A DNA stretch of 64,000 nt from Amaranthus tricolor (lineage: Eukaryota; Streptophyta; Magnoliopsida; Caryophyllales; Amaranthaceae): NCBI RefSeq assembly GCF_026212465.1, contig NC_080063.1, positions 6,754,225-6,818,224 on the forward strand, in the 5' to 3' direction. The notes under the pieces were generated by a model. That model worked only from the letters and a program-made list of their open reading frames with translations. It was not told where the DNA came from and made no database searches. Position 1 is the stretch's first letter; each line of letters opens with the position of its first letter. Positions 33,451 through 45,171 of the stretch are shown in pieces. A program made the position numbers and the translations under genes.

Positions 33451-33952
33451 TAGGGATGCAAACGGGGCGGGGCAGGACGGATATTGGAATTCCTATCCCC
33501 ATCCCCATATGTTAATGCAATACCCATCCACGTCCCCATCCCCGCAGCGGGTAAAATTTTTTTCCCTGTCCCCGCCCCGATGGTTGTATCTAAAACCATC
33601 TCCGCCCCACCACCCATCCAAAGTCTCAAACAATTACATATCCAAAGTCTTAAACAAACATATAACCAAAGTCTCAAACAAAAATGCATGTCTAAAACAA
33701 AAATATTTCAACATCAACTCAAAATCATCCAAAGTAAATCAATCCAGAATAATCTCATCACTATCCAATTCCATTTCACATTCACATCTCCATCCCCGCG
33801 GGTATCACCTAAAATTCATCCCCATCCCCGCGGTGGGTATGAATTTTATACCCGTACCCGCCCCATGACCCATCAAACCGGGACCCATTCCCGCCTCGAT
33901 GGGACGAGGATGGGGCGGGTCTCCTATTAGACCCGCCCCGCCTGCATCCCTA
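33451..33952. mobile_element. 502-bp MITE with TAGGGATGC termini and GTACT TSD
   Basis: Inverted ends TAGGGATGCAAACGGGGCGG and GCCCCGCCTGCATCCCTA, flanked by GTACT on both sides. GC-rich subterminal repeats (CCCCATCCCC, CCCGCGG) surround an AT-rich middle. The frames that cross it (33450-33930) are by-products of the CCCCATCC repeats. Confidence 0.75.
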
Positions 33953-34487
33953 GTACTTAACTAGTCTTTAAATCATAGGAGTATAAGCCCAAATTGTAAA
34001 TAGTTCTAAATTTATTGTAAAAAAAATCAAAAAATAGAATCAAGCAATGCTTGGTCTAGTGGTACTAGCAGCATTGGCAGCAAAGTTTGGGCTAGGGAAG
34101 GGTGGGAGAAGGCGGGGTGTAGTTAGATTTTTTAATTTAAATTTATTCTTATGGGTAGAAATTTCTTATTTTACAGATAATGGGTAAAAATAAATGTTAT
34201 AGAAATTATACCCTAAAATTTATATTATTCATTGTTAATTAATAATTAGTATTAATTTTAAATGTTGTGGAAAAACATACTTAAAAATTTGTATTATTCA
34301 TAATTAATCAACAATTGGTATTTTTTTATATTTATTAACAATTGGATTCGTGAGATCTATGAATTTAATTTTCACAATGAAAATATAGACCCACAATTTT
34401 GAATTTGAATCAAAGTTCACTCTTATAAAACGGATTGAATTATGGTATTCCTGGACACAATTCAGATCGGACCCATCAACTACTGTC
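33953..34487. other. Intergenic DNA with a possible truncated SINE start
   Basis: At about 34045-34070 the phrase GCTTGGTCTAGTGGTACTAG resembles a tRNA-like A box of plant SINEs, but no B box follows. Bases 34190-34330 hold two diverged AT-rich phrases (TTATTCAT.ATTAATCAACA), perhaps an old MITE. No gene. Confidence 0.35.
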
Positions 34488-34760
34488 AAGAAACCAATTC
34501 AACTAAAAGTTCAAGCTTATAGTTGAATTGATTACTTAACATGGTATCAGAAGTGAATATGACAAGAGGTCACGGGTTCGAATCTCAACCACCCTTCATT
34601 TAAAATGGAATATTTAGCACTAAGTATGTAAAGGGCATGTGCTATATCCATAGACCATACTTCTAACACGAAGAGCTCTCGTACAGAGATATATTAGAAT
34701 ATATAACATATGTTAAACCTCAACAATAAATTTAATCTTTTGGTCGAATTAGGTTTTTTT
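34488..34760 (+). mobile_element. tRNA-derived SINE-like element
   Basis: Contains AACATGGTATCAGAAGTG then GGTCACGGGTTCGAATCTC (B box at about 34574-34588), followed by CAACCACCC, TGGAATATTTAGCA and a TATAACATATG tail. Related copies lie at 8575-8805 (minus) and 41548-41805 (plus). Confidence 0.6.
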
Positions 34761-35003
34761 TTCCTATTTTATTTTAGTAGGGCGAAGCACCAACTACACT
34801 AGAGTCTACTCCCGCAAGTAAAACTAAACTCCCCAAAGTCCCCATCATTTCCAAGCTCAAACCCACTTTCCAGAAATTTTTTTCACCATTACTTTAAACA
34901 AACCTTTTTATTCTTGTTTGTATGTATTTCTTGTTCCATGTCTCACTCATTGAAGTATTTATAAAGCAGGATCAGCAAATATGAGTATAGCAGAAAGCAG
35001 AGG

Positions 35004-38000
35004 ATGAGTATGGCAGCAATCACATTCACAAATATTCTCATTTTCTCGTTTTTCTTTCTTTCACCTTCTGTTTACGCCACCGACATTCGCTATTGCGGTA
35101 ATCCTTCTTCCTTCTTTCTTTGCTTGCTGAATTTTGCATACTTTTCTACTCATTTTTTTTAAAATTGTACTGTTACTCATCTGGGTTTAGGTAAGGTTCA
35201 AATTTATCAAATTTCCCTGATATGGAATTGATGAAAAAGGAAGATATTTACTTTTGTTGCAATTTTTTGTGCTTGATATTTAAAGATAGTAATATTTGGT
35301 TTTTTTAACCCCAGGAAAGAGGATGTATTGTGGCAGTTAGATTAGGGCTTTTCGAGTGCAATAACACAAAATGTTCGTTTCCATCAGATTATAACTTGTT
35401 CTAGACTTCAAGTTATTAGATGATTGCATAAGATTTTAACAGACTTGACTTGGGTTTGGACTTATTTGTCATCATGTCTTGTGGATCATAAACTTAGGAG
35501 TTTAAGTACTTGTTTTCTTCAAAGTTGGAGTCTTGATTTATGTGGGCTAAATTCATGAAATCTTTACACTCCAAAAGTCGACCGAGAACAAGCGACGACT
35601 AGCCGCTTATGGGCGACGAGTCAGTGCTTTTCTTCTGTTTTCTAATTTTTCGTTTTACTTGTTTGGCATATTTTGGACTTTGCTATTATTGCATATTGTC
35701 TCACTTCTATAGAAAGTAAATAGTATATATAATTTAGGTCTTTATTTACTCTAAATGTCCAACAATTTCTTAACATCTACCAACTTTAGATGCTTCCCTG
35801 AAAGAGTTCTAATATTCCAAGATGTCAATCTTAGCTTAGATCTAATTTGTTGCTTCTTATTAATAAAACCTAATAATCTTTACTTATTTGACACCACGAT
35901 GGGGAAATATGGTTGCCATCACCACTTTTGTGAGGCAACCTAGCAAACCTTTCGTACTTAACACTATACCCTGGTTTGGGAGGTGAAACATGGTGTGCCA
36001 CTTTTGGGCTGCATAAATTTTTGCTTTCTTAACACATCACCTGAGTTTGGGAGGTGAAGCTTCAAGCTCTTGCTCATTTGATATCACATTTGGCCAATGT
36101 GGTATGTTTTTTGACGACTACCTAGATACTCTTGCATACTTTTCTCTACGTCGGCCATTCGGCATCTAAGAAGTGCAACATGTCGGACACTAGAACGGGA
36201 GAGTTGATTAGAATCCAATTTATAAAATAACCCTGATTAAATGTGTATATTTTCACCAACAATACTGTATGGTTGCAACTTTGAACGTGTCATGGCTGAA
36301 CTACAAAACTCCATAAAAGGCTATTTAATTCTGTATTTACTATGGGCTTTGGAAATATTTGACTTGGATGATGCAGAGGTAACACCATGTTTTGTGCTAA
36401 TAACCTGGATGAGACTCCTTGTAGTTTTAAAGCTGACCAGAACAATTGGGCTGTTGCACCAGTCTGGATCCTGTGCATGGAAATTTGGTACAGAGGGTCA
36501 TAAGAGCAACTGAAAATTCTTTAAAAGACGCCATGAATATCGATAGTGCATATTTCTTGAATTTATTGCTAAAATAGAAAGGATAGGTGGATGACATATA
36601 AAAAGGAAGATCGGGGGAATGAATGTTTTCTGCTTTTACGATTTTCCCTTGATCGAATGTATCACATTTTAAGGTCACTTGATTTGTGAACCGTTTCACA
36701 TATCGTAGGTAAGGAAGCCGATTATGAAGTGAAGATATACAGGGTTGACATATCACCAAATCCAGTCACAAGAGGCAGGCCAGCTACCTTCAGCCTTTCT
36801 GCTTTTACTGGTAATTAAAACTAACTCCATGTTATCTTACAATATTTTGTTTTATTTTATTTTAAGAATAAATCGAATACAGAATTTCTGACTTCCGTGG
36901 AATACATACATGCTGATTTTGTTAACGAATCTTTGAAATGTCTCCAAAATATACATTTCCAGAAGAATATTGAGTTTCTTGCCTTATATTTTTTATAGGC
37001 TTAGACTTCCTTTCCTTCACCTTACATTTAATTATCTGAACATAAGGTAATCTCAGTTCTAAATTCATCTTCGGTAGCCCTTATTTAATTTATTGTTCTG
37101 CATCGAGAATTAATTTGGTGGTGAAAAGAACACTAATGAATGTTTTTTGGCTTATATAGCCATTTGATTCATCTTTTTTACGGAGTATTATATGTTCTCC
37201 CCTAAATTGTCTTTGATGGAATTGTTTCGTATACTTGTAACTGCTTCCTACATTACGACATTCCTACATTGTCAAGCTTAGTTCGTGATATTGAAAATGA
37301 AGTAACAAATAAGTATCTTGATCCTGTTATTGACTTGTACGAAGTAATCATACAATGTATGATCATTCACCTTTTGTTTAAAAGAAGAAAGTCTTTGATA
37401 AATCTTTGGATGTCCATATGAAAAGAAATTCTTCTTGCCTTACAAGTAAAAGATGATGGTTCAAATATTCCTTCTCTTAGGTGTCTTCATCACAACATTT
37501 GTCTCTCTCATAATACTTTGTATCAATTGTTTTTTCTCTCGATCCCCTTCGAGTTTCATTATTACTCTTACTAGTTACCAACCATCTTCGAATTCAGGCT
37601 AAAGTCAACATTAAAGTTCTTTCTGTTGTGAATGGTAGTTCCCACTGTTGTAGATTTTGCTAAATGTGTTTAAATCATCGTCTTGATGGCCACGTTTGCA
37701 GAAAAAGCTATTCGTGGTGGAAAATTGGACATTGATGTTTCATACTTTGGATGGCATGTGTATAGTGATACTCATGATTTATGCACTGAGATTTCATGCC
37801 CAGTTCCACCCGGTGATTTTGTCATTTCACATTCCCAGCTTTGGCCGGTATTTACTCCTCCGGTGAGTTGTCTTTGTAACTTCTTTTTCATCTGTCAATG
37901 TCCGCAACTGATAGTCGGAGTTGCTTAAGATTCTATGGCACTTATTATCAAGACTTTTAATGGTTATTTGATACTTCTAGTAGAATATTTTGTGGAAATT

Positions 38001-39284
38001 GTAGTATGAAACCTTTAAGGGGGTGTTTGGTAGCTGTTTATTAAGGGTTGGTAACGGAATCAAGTAAGCAACAAAACCCATGATTTAATGTTTTTTTTGA
38101 TTGTGAGGGTAATTATTTCATTACGTAGGCTTGGGTAGTTTCTTACTTTGTTACAACAATGACATGGAAGGTAACAAATTCATCATCCTCATTTCATCCT
38201 TACCCCACTTTATACCAAACAATTAATAATAATGCTGAACAATATCATTACCCTTTTTAAGCTTTCCTTTTCCATTTCTCATACCAAACACCAAATAAAT
38301 TCTAATTATGCTATATTTTGGAATGGTGATTTCAATTAAAAATCTAGGTTTGGCTTAATTTAGTGTTTGCAAATAAAAAAAATTAAATTTATATTTAAGC
38401 CACTTTTACCATTGTTTGAAAAGCGATTAAAGTTGAGAATTTAAAAAAAGCTTTCGAAACTTGTCATTTTCAAATTCTCTGTTTATGATTTCAAAATTAA
38501 AAGATGTAATTTGAAATGAATCATTTGTTCCAAACACTACCTAAAGTTAATCTTTGAGAAAAGATGAGATGAATAACCTCTTTGTTCAAAAATTTGATAA
38601 TGACAAGGTTTGTGTAGTTATTTTCAAATTCTCATCTTTAACTATTTTTAAGATAAATACGAATTTAGTTTCAAAAAATAAAAATAAGGGCAAGTTTTGT
38701 TCCAAATTTAAATTTAAAATTTGTGATTAGCCAATCACTAAATCTGAGTTATTTTAAATGTTTAAATGAAATTATAATCCCTAAATAAAATTGTTTTAGG
38801 ATGATCGTTTTTCCTTTTAAGAATAAGATATAGACTTATACACTGAAGATATGTAATGCGAAATTTACGTTTAGGTTTTGAATATTATTTGTATATCACA
38901 CTAAACTTATGTACAATTTCATGTGAAGACTTATTCTACTTTTCTAAATACACCATCTCTTTTTGTTGTTGTTAGTCTGAAAAGGCCCAAATCTTTTGAG
39001 GTTAAGGCTTTAACATTATTGTTGTTGTTGCTAGCCAACCTGCTAGCCTACGATATATTTGAATAGCCAAAGATTGAGCTATCAGCTTCAGTAGATCAGT
39101 CTAATGGAGTACTTGTTTTTACAGATATGTCTGCTTTCCTTTCCTAACTATGTAAATAAATGGTTACACATAACAGGGTTCGTACTCTCTAAAACTAAAG
39201 ATCGTGGATGCTAATAGGCGTCAACTTTCTTGCATTACCTTTGGTATTACCATCACATTTCGATCATTTGTAGGAACTTTTTAA
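35004..39284 (+). CDS. ML-domain (MD-2/NPC2-like) lipid-recognition protein, secreted
   Basis: Four exons: 35004-35097, 36709-36810, 37702-37862 and 39177-39284, giving 154 aa, the normal size for plant ML proteins. A signal peptide (about 1-25, ending SPSVYA) precedes the mature start TDIRYCGKEADYEVKI. The ML beta-sandwich follows: VDISPNPVTRGRPATFSLSA, EKAIRGGKLDIDVSYFGWHV, LCTEISCPVPPGDF and GSYSLKLKIVDANRRQLSC. Four cysteines remain in the mature part (C31, C93, C98, C138), consistent with the family's disulphides. ML proteins bind lipids or sterols in the vacuole, ER lumen or apoplast; Arabidopsis relatives include ROSY1 and ML3. An upstream ATG at 34981 opens a nine-codon frame that stops before 35008, a possible uORF overlapping the main start region. 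The C-terminus (ITFRSFVGTF) lacks the usual KIGF ending. A hAT-like MITE lies in intron 3. Confidence 0.88.
38018..38292. mobile_element. hAT-like MITE in ML gene intron 3
   Basis: Ends GGGGGTGTTTGGTAGCTG and CATACCAAACACC form an inverted pair of the GTGTTTGGTA type common to plant hAT MITEs. About 275 bp, non-coding, inside intron 37863-39176. Confidence 0.55.
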
Positions 39285-39505
39285 TGGCAGCTTACTTATA
39301 CAAGACTCTTCTCACTTTCTGCTGTAAAAATGAAACAAAATGATACGAAACAGAACCAAGTGATGCTAGAATCACTTAGATTGTCAACTATATATGTATT
39401 GTTATTTTGTTGATAATGGTACATGTTTTTAGGCTATAAGCTTTATATGACTATTGTTATAGAAATTTGTACAATACACTAAGTTTTATTGTTACATATA
39501 TTCTT

Positions 39506-39924
39506 ACTTGAGACCGTCTTTTGTAAAGACAGCTCTCAAAAGTCCAACCTAAATCTAATTTTTGATAATTTAAAAAAAAAACTGCTATTGAAATCAAAGC
39601 GCGCGTGTTAAGTGGAATGTGAAAAGTTACATAATATATTGGGGTTATAACATTTATTTAGGTTATAACATATTACATTTGTTGTTATACCAACATATAT
39701 TTGGGGTTATAACAATATATTTGAAGTTATAACTCCCAAATATATGCTGGTATATATAACACCAAATGTAATATGTTATAATTCTAAATATATTATGTGA
39801 CTTTTCACATTCCACTTTACACCCGCGCTATGATTTGAGCAACATTTTTTTAAAATTAATATAAATTAGATTTTGGCTGAGCTTTTGAGAGCTGTCTTTA
39901 TAAAAGACAGTCTCTCAAGAGAGT
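39506..39924. mobile_element. 419-bp foldback MITE
   Basis: Almost the entire element is an imperfect palindrome. Left GAGACCGTCTTTTGTAAAGAC pairs with right GTCTTTATAAAAGACAGTCTC; AGCGCGCGTGT..GTGGAATGTGAAAAGT pairs with ACTTTTCACATTCCACTTTA. The centre is repeated GGTTATAAC phrases. Its tips are of the GAGACGGTCTC family. Non-coding, downstream of the ML gene. Confidence 0.75.
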
Positions 39925-41547
39925 ACCTGTATATTAACATTCATCACTTCAAAAAATATTAATATTGATAATATTATCATTAATAAGTTTAAATTTTTCC
40001 ATTTAATTGTATTGATCGATATTATAATATTATAACAATTTGATAATAAATGATTGGATGCGAAAAATGATACAAATATACATTTATTACAAAAATAAAA
40101 ACCCGTGTTTACTTATGGAGCAAGAACATTTTGTTTATAGAAGTATATCTTAACATGTTCAGGGCTTCATAGGCGGGTCACTGGGCTCAAGAAGACATGA
40201 ATCAATACTAACTAATTTAGTGACTAAACTAAAAGACTAAGCTGCAAGGAAAATTATTTAGCAATTGTTATCAAAATAATTTTCTATCATATTAAACATA
40301 GAAAAATTATTTAACAATTGTTATCAAAATATATTTCTTTTCAATAGAATGGGACAGGAACCCAATTTAACAGATGAATTTGCATTTCAACTGTATAGAT
40401 TTAAAAAACCAACTTTCTATTTTACTTTCCATAATTTTGACAGAATTCACCACTGTTTTTACTTTTAAAAATTTTTTACTTTACAAATAATCATTGCTGG
40501 AGGTAAAAGTTAAGGTAAAAGGAGGAACATAATTGGGAAAATGAGGGGAGGGAGAAAGGATGGGAGAGGATTCTGTTTTTTCCTTTGCACATCATTTCAT
40601 CTGAAGATATTGTTAGGCAAATGTAACCATTTCATACTCCATCCGTTCTCTTTTAATGTGTTATTTGACGTTGGGATAATTTATCTAACATTGACAAATT
40701 AATGTTTGGTGTGTACGCTTTATAAGTTGTTAAAGTGCTTCTTTCCATTGCCATATGGTTTTGGAATGGTATATATCATTGGCTTATGAAGTGTGCACCT
40801 CGTGTTTTCTCGATAATATGCTGACATTCACAATAAGTATAGCTCAATTTAACATTTAGTTTCTATTTTGGCCGTTGGAATAATCTAATTTTTACCACGT
40901 TTTAACATTCATCCTCTTTGTTTGACATCACAGTCAATTAAGTATTATACTTTTTTATGAGTTGTCAGCTTCTCGTTGGTGAAGAAGTTGAGCAATAAAT
41001 GCATTATTTATCTTGTTACCCTAAGCCTGCATAAGTTGGTAAAATAGTTTATAGGTGTAGTCCTAATTCATGCGCGGCATGGTAGCATTATTGTTCGCCC
41101 ACATGCTTTTTCCTTCGTTTGTAAAAACCCTAGTTTTGTGTTAGCTGAAAACACTACTCTCATATTAGGGAGTCCCAGTTTTGACGCAACAGAATCCACC
41201 ACTACAAGGACTAGTTCGCTACTTTTTTTAATATTCAAGGGTTTCATTGTTGTTCTTGTTGTAGAGTACGACTAAATATATCTTGATATTAATTTTAGAA
41301 AATGCTAATTTTTAATTATGACTTTATCTCATATTACACATTTATACATAATTTTCATGTGTATTTATTTATATTAATGGTCGAATTATACTTTATATTT
41401 GTGAAAAGAATTAAAGGTAATCAATATTGTGAAACAGAGAGAGTGTAAATTTGAGTTTGCTACAGAAAGTAACATATTGTAAGAAGAAATGCCACTTTCG
41501 ATAGCAAATTCAAAAGGAACATAGGGAGTAGCAAAACTAGAAACCTC
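39925..41547. other. Gene-free intergenic DNA with Stowaway-like ends
   Basis: CATACTCCATCCGTTCTCTT at about 40634-40653 resembles a Stowaway MITE start, and GGAACATAGGGAGTAG at about 41517-41532 resembles an end, but they are about 880 bp apart and need not belong together. No gene seen. Confidence 0.4.
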
Positions 41548-41805
41548 ATTGTTAGAGTATATAATATATCTTGGGTCTTAACCATAAGCTTAAGTTTTTG
41601 TGGAGTTGGGTCCTTTCAAAAGCAAATTCACGGGTTCGAATCTCAACCACCCCTCATTTAAAGTGAAATATTTAGCGCCAGATATGAAGAGTGCATGTGC
41701 TGCATCCACACATTCAGCTCAAATGGCATTCGTGTTAGAGCATATAACATATCCTGAGGCCTTAACAATAACTTAAACTTTTGGTTGAGTTAGTCCCATT
41801 TTAAC
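41548..41805 (+). mobile_element. tRNA-derived SINE-like element
   Basis: B box CGGGTTCGAATCTCAACC at about 41631-41648, followed by CCCTCATTTAAAGTGAAATA, TGCATGTGCTGCATCCACAC and GTTAGAGCATATAACATATC. Same family as 34488-34760. Confidence 0.6.
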
Positions 41806-42384
41806 ATTTACAACATCTATCATTGCAGAGCAGAAAACCTGATAAGCTTTTACTCTGCTTCCAAAGCAGTGTACCTGTGTACAAGAACCTACTAGACTTG
41901 TACCAAACATGCCCTTAGGAATTAGGATCATAAAGTTACAGGAAGTCCAAGGCAATTAGGATCATATAAGGGCCAAGGGGTGATCCAAAAACTCTTTGAT
42001 GGGATTTTGATATGGAAGGATAAGAAAAAGGGAGAGTGAGTAAGTACTAGAAAAAGGCTCAACAACCATTGTGAATTTGTGACACTTTTTATGTGGAATA
42101 AGATGGAGAAAGAAGGCAACACCAGCTTTTGCCCACATGCAAATGTATGATGACCCTTTACCACACCTTGTCTCCCCATCTTCAGTGATCATCTCCTACT
42201 CAAATCCCCTCAATATTATCTCATCAACCCACCAATCATATCTTGCCACATTGCTTGTATGATTGCCCTTCACCATTGCCCACCTAAGCCTTTGGGTAGG
42301 GGAGGTACAAAAACTCAATAAGTTGTAAGGCCCAATTTATTATATTTTTTTATTTACGGCCTACTGATAAATTTGTTATTGGCC

Positions 42385-42562
42385 TTATATATAACAAGAC
42401 TTGCATAAAAGAAGAATTAGATACACACAAATCCAATGAGATTCCATCCTAAAACCAATTGGTATTAGGAGGAGTAAGTCCATCAAGTACATATGTTAGT
42501 CAACATCTCTCTAATTCTTCGATGTTGGATCACATGTGGATTATTTTCCAACACCTACGTAA
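42385..42562 (+). mobile_element. SINE-like element, third copy of the AKR-intron family
   Basis: Shares AACAAGACTTGCATAAAAGA, CATCCTAAAACCAATTGG, TTAGTCAACATCTCTCTAAT, TCTTCGATGTTGGATCACAT and a TTTTCCAACA end with the two repeats in AKR copy 2 intron 2. A separate tRNA-like stretch (TAGTCTAATGGTTGAGAGC, then GGGTTCAATTCTCATC) follows at about 42609-42671. Confidence 0.55.
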
Positions 42563-42699
42563 TTAAACTAAAGATGATTGAATATAAACAACATAAACGA
42601 GAATCATGATTTAGTCTAATGGTTGAGAGCTTTTCCTTTCATCTTATAACATGGGTTCAATTCTCATCACCTTTAGTTTGAATTAATTATCTTCGCCCT

Positions 42700-43171
42700 T
42701 GCCTCTAGGAATATTCTTGCCTACCCCCAAATCAAATTATAAACTAATATTTGTAATCCTCAATTTTGATGTCATATACAGTCAGACACTTTACACTTAC
42801 TCAGAACCATCTCTTCCATAAGAGATGCTCTCTAGTGTCTATTTCTTGTTGAAATTGCTTATAATCATCAGAAACTTTTAAAAGCAAAAGAACACGACCT
42901 TTTCCAGTAAAGACTTTTTGATCTTGAAAACCCAAAAGAAAAAGAAATTATTATACTTCCCTTTCACTTTCCTAACTAATAAAGTAACATTTTCAAGACT
43001 GATGTGGGTTTAGACTTACCCTCTAGTCTCTGTTATGCAACTTCGCTAGCTCTTTACCAAGTCATTTTCTTTGTTTCCAAAAACTTAGTAGCAAATTTAC
43101 CACTTTCTTTCACTTGGGTTTTGTTCATTATCCCATTTTCAAGAATCAAACAAAAGTAACCTTCACAAGAA
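42700..43171. promoter_or_regulatory. Upstream region and 5' UTR of the glutaredoxin-like gene
   Basis: No separate gene. Pyrimidine-rich stretches at 42950-43130 are consistent with promoter/5' UTR, but no individual element is convincing. Confidence 0.3.
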
Positions 43172-44029
43172 ATGAAGAGCTTCAAAAGTAGGTTTCTTGA
43201 TAGGTTTAAGTCCATCCCATCTATGTACACATCAAAACAACACATATTAGTACCTATACCCCTTAGCTGCAAATCCCCAGATAGATTCTCTACTACTCTA
43301 ACCCAACAAAATCATACAAACACCAGAGAACAAGAAAACTATGGACATATTATGTCTAATGACCCATTAGTACCCACCATAGAAATCGATGTTTTTGAAG
43401 AATGTGAGTGTGAGTTTGATGATTCAATGCCTGAAATGGTGTCGTCTTCCTCATCATCGTCTTCGTGTAATTCGTCTCCTACTCGAGAAAACTGCAAGGA
43501 CACTGAAAATGATTTGGAGGGCACCCAAGAATTGCTTACTTTTAAGGAAATGTGCCCACCAGGAGGGATTGACAGAGTTGTCTTATACACAACTAGCCTA
43601 AGAGGTATCAGAAAAACTTTTGAGGATTGCCAAGCTATCAAGTTTCTTCTCGATAGTTTTCGAGTATTGTACCACGAAAGAGATGTTTCGATGCATCTTT
43701 TGTATAGGGACGAGCTTTGGAAGGTCTTGGGGGGTCGGGTTTTACCCCCAAGGCTATTCATTAAAGGAAGATACATTGGGGGAGCTGATGAGGTTGTTAT
43801 GCTTAATGAGGTTGGAATGTTGAAAAAGTTGTTGCAGGGGATGCCGGGAAGTGATCTGGATTCGAGTGTTAAGTGCTTCAAATGTGGTGGATTTCAGTTT
43901 TTTGTGTGCTCGGATTGTAATGGAAGTTGCAAAGTTTACAAAGGTGATCAAGGAAATGAGGGTAGTTTGTTTGTTAAGTGTACTAAGTGTAATGAGAATG
44001 GGTTGATCATCTGTTCTTGTTCTTACTAG
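43172..44029 (+). CDS. Glutaredoxin-domain protein with C-terminal cysteine motifs (At5g39865-like)
   Basis: Intronless, 285 aa. The first 125 residues are poorly conserved, with an acidic stretch (EIDVFEECECEFDD) and a serine run (91-98). The glutaredoxin-like fold is at about 134-224: VVLYTTSLRGIRKTFEDC, VLYHERDVSMHLLYRDEL, LPPRLFIKGRYIGGADEV (cis-Pro and GSH-side Gly-Gly positions). The dithiol or monothiol active-site Cys of classical glutaredoxins is replaced by TTSLRGIRK; only C153 follows the helix. After the domain come CxxC pairs C235/C238, C246/C249, C270/C273 and a last CSC (C281, C283), resembling a small metal-binding module. This layout is normal for the At5g39865/At3g57070-type plant family, whose biochemical role is little known. 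The ATG at 43172 is the first in frame (MKSFKSRFLDRFKSIPS). Confidence 0.9.
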   Translation: MKSFKSRFLDRFKSIPSMYTSKQHILVPIPLSCKSPDRFSTTLTQQNHTNTREQENYGHIMSNDPLVPTIEIDVFEECECEFDDSMPEMVSSSSSSSSCNSSPTRENCKDTENDLEGTQELLTFKEMCPPGGIDRVVLYTTSLRGIRKTFEDCQAIKFLLDSFRVLYHERDVSMHLLYRDELWKVLGGRVLPPRLFIKGRYIGGADEVVMLNEVGMLKKLLQGMPGSDLDSSVKCFKCGGFQFFVCSDCNGSCKVYKGDQGNEGSLFVKCTKCNENGLIICSCSY

Positions 44030-44185
44030 TTAAGAGTGATGATATAAGTAGTAGAGACTAACATTATTGCTGTCCGTTTTATGGCTTATAGTAGTGTGAT
44101 TGCTTGTATATGATTATTAGATTGTAGAATATGGTATGAAATTCAATGCAAGTAGTTTTACATTTTCATTACTGTCATAGTCATA

Positions 44186-44280
44186 TTTAGTAATCAAGTA
44201 TTCCGCACAAAGTCATGATTTGAAGAAAAAAGATGACGAACAAGTCATACCTGTACCCCTTCAAATAGAGGACAAAGAGG
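44186..44280. repeat. Short copy of the 14885-15034 dispersed repeat
   Basis: Shares CCGCACAAAG, GATGACGAACAA, ATACCTGTACCCC and GAGGACA phrases in the same order, but lacks the 5S-like continuation. Non-coding. Confidence 0.45.
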
Positions 44281-44404
44281 AATGTGTGTTGTCAGTTAAA
44301 CCCCAAATAAAAAGTGCCTTAGCTTGCAAAGAAAAAAATAAATGACACCATGAGAAAAGATATCTATTCTAGTTCTTGTGTGCTTTACAAATTATTGATG
44401 GCTT

Positions 44405-44725
44405 GCTTGATGAGAATGTTTTATAATGTAAATTCATGAAATATATCATATTATTATTCTTAATGGTAATGAAATTTTGATCATTAAAAAAATTGCTCAT
44501 AATTTTTCATACCAGCTAATACTACATCTCCAATTGATAATGCATTAAAATATATTTTTAGAACAAAGTGAGATGATTTTTTTTTTAAAGAAAGAAGATG
44601 ATATGATTGAAATAGAGGAAACATAAGCATACCAGTAAATTTGTCACAATATTTTTCTACCAAAATTATACTAATTTTTAAATGTTATTCATGCTATTTA
44701 ATATTGACAACAAACGGGTCGTATG
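44405..44725. mobile_element. hAT-like MITE, copy 2
   Basis: Shares interior phrases with 33128-33440 (AATGGTAATGAAATTTTGATC, ATAATTTTTCATACCAGCTAA, AATTGATAATGCATT, GCTATTTAATATTGAC). The right end is CAACAAACGGGTCGT. No coding. Confidence 0.4.
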
Positions 44726-44927
44726 TACAGGTTTATGTGTTTGGTCAACAAGAAGGGAGACATGAATAGAAGTATCAACAATCTTTTCTTAACTTCTTCG
44801 AACAATTCTCATATTACTTTCCCAGTTTAAGTAGTTTATTTGTGGTCAATTTATCATTTTAGAGATTTGATCACAAACTATGGACAAATATTAGCTACTA
44901 GTCATGACTCCACAACGTCTAGTCACT

Positions 44928-45132
44928 TGAGAGACGTATTTCATATTCAGCCCATTAAAGATTAATGTCTACTTACTGTATTCTTGATACCTACTTATAT
45001 TATTCTTAATGCCTACTTTAAATATCTTAAATGTCTACTTACATCCTTCTTAATGCCTACTTACAATATTTTAAAAAACATATAATAGGCTAGCCCAATC
45101 AGAAATGGTCTCTCAAAGAGACCGTCTCTCAC
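44928..45132. mobile_element. MITE of the GAGACGGTCTC family, inverted relative to 21651-21886
   Basis: Left TTGAGAGACGTATTTCA and right CTCAAAGAGACCGTCTCTCA; interior CCCATTAAAGATTAATGTC and repeated TGCCTACTTA. It ends about 40 bp left of the CACTA element. Confidence 0.65.
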
Positions 45133-45171
45133 AAAACTTTGCGCCACAACAAAACAAATACAAGGATTAAT

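Noticed and set aside
33450..33930. Overlapping frames rich in Pro/Ser and Cys/Leu
   Set aside because: Produced by the CCCCATCC-type repeats of a MITE with defined tips; not a protein gene.
43339..43951. Minus-strand frames up to 180 codons opposite the glutaredoxin-like gene
   Set aside because: Shadow frames; the plus-strand product has clear family motifs along its full length.
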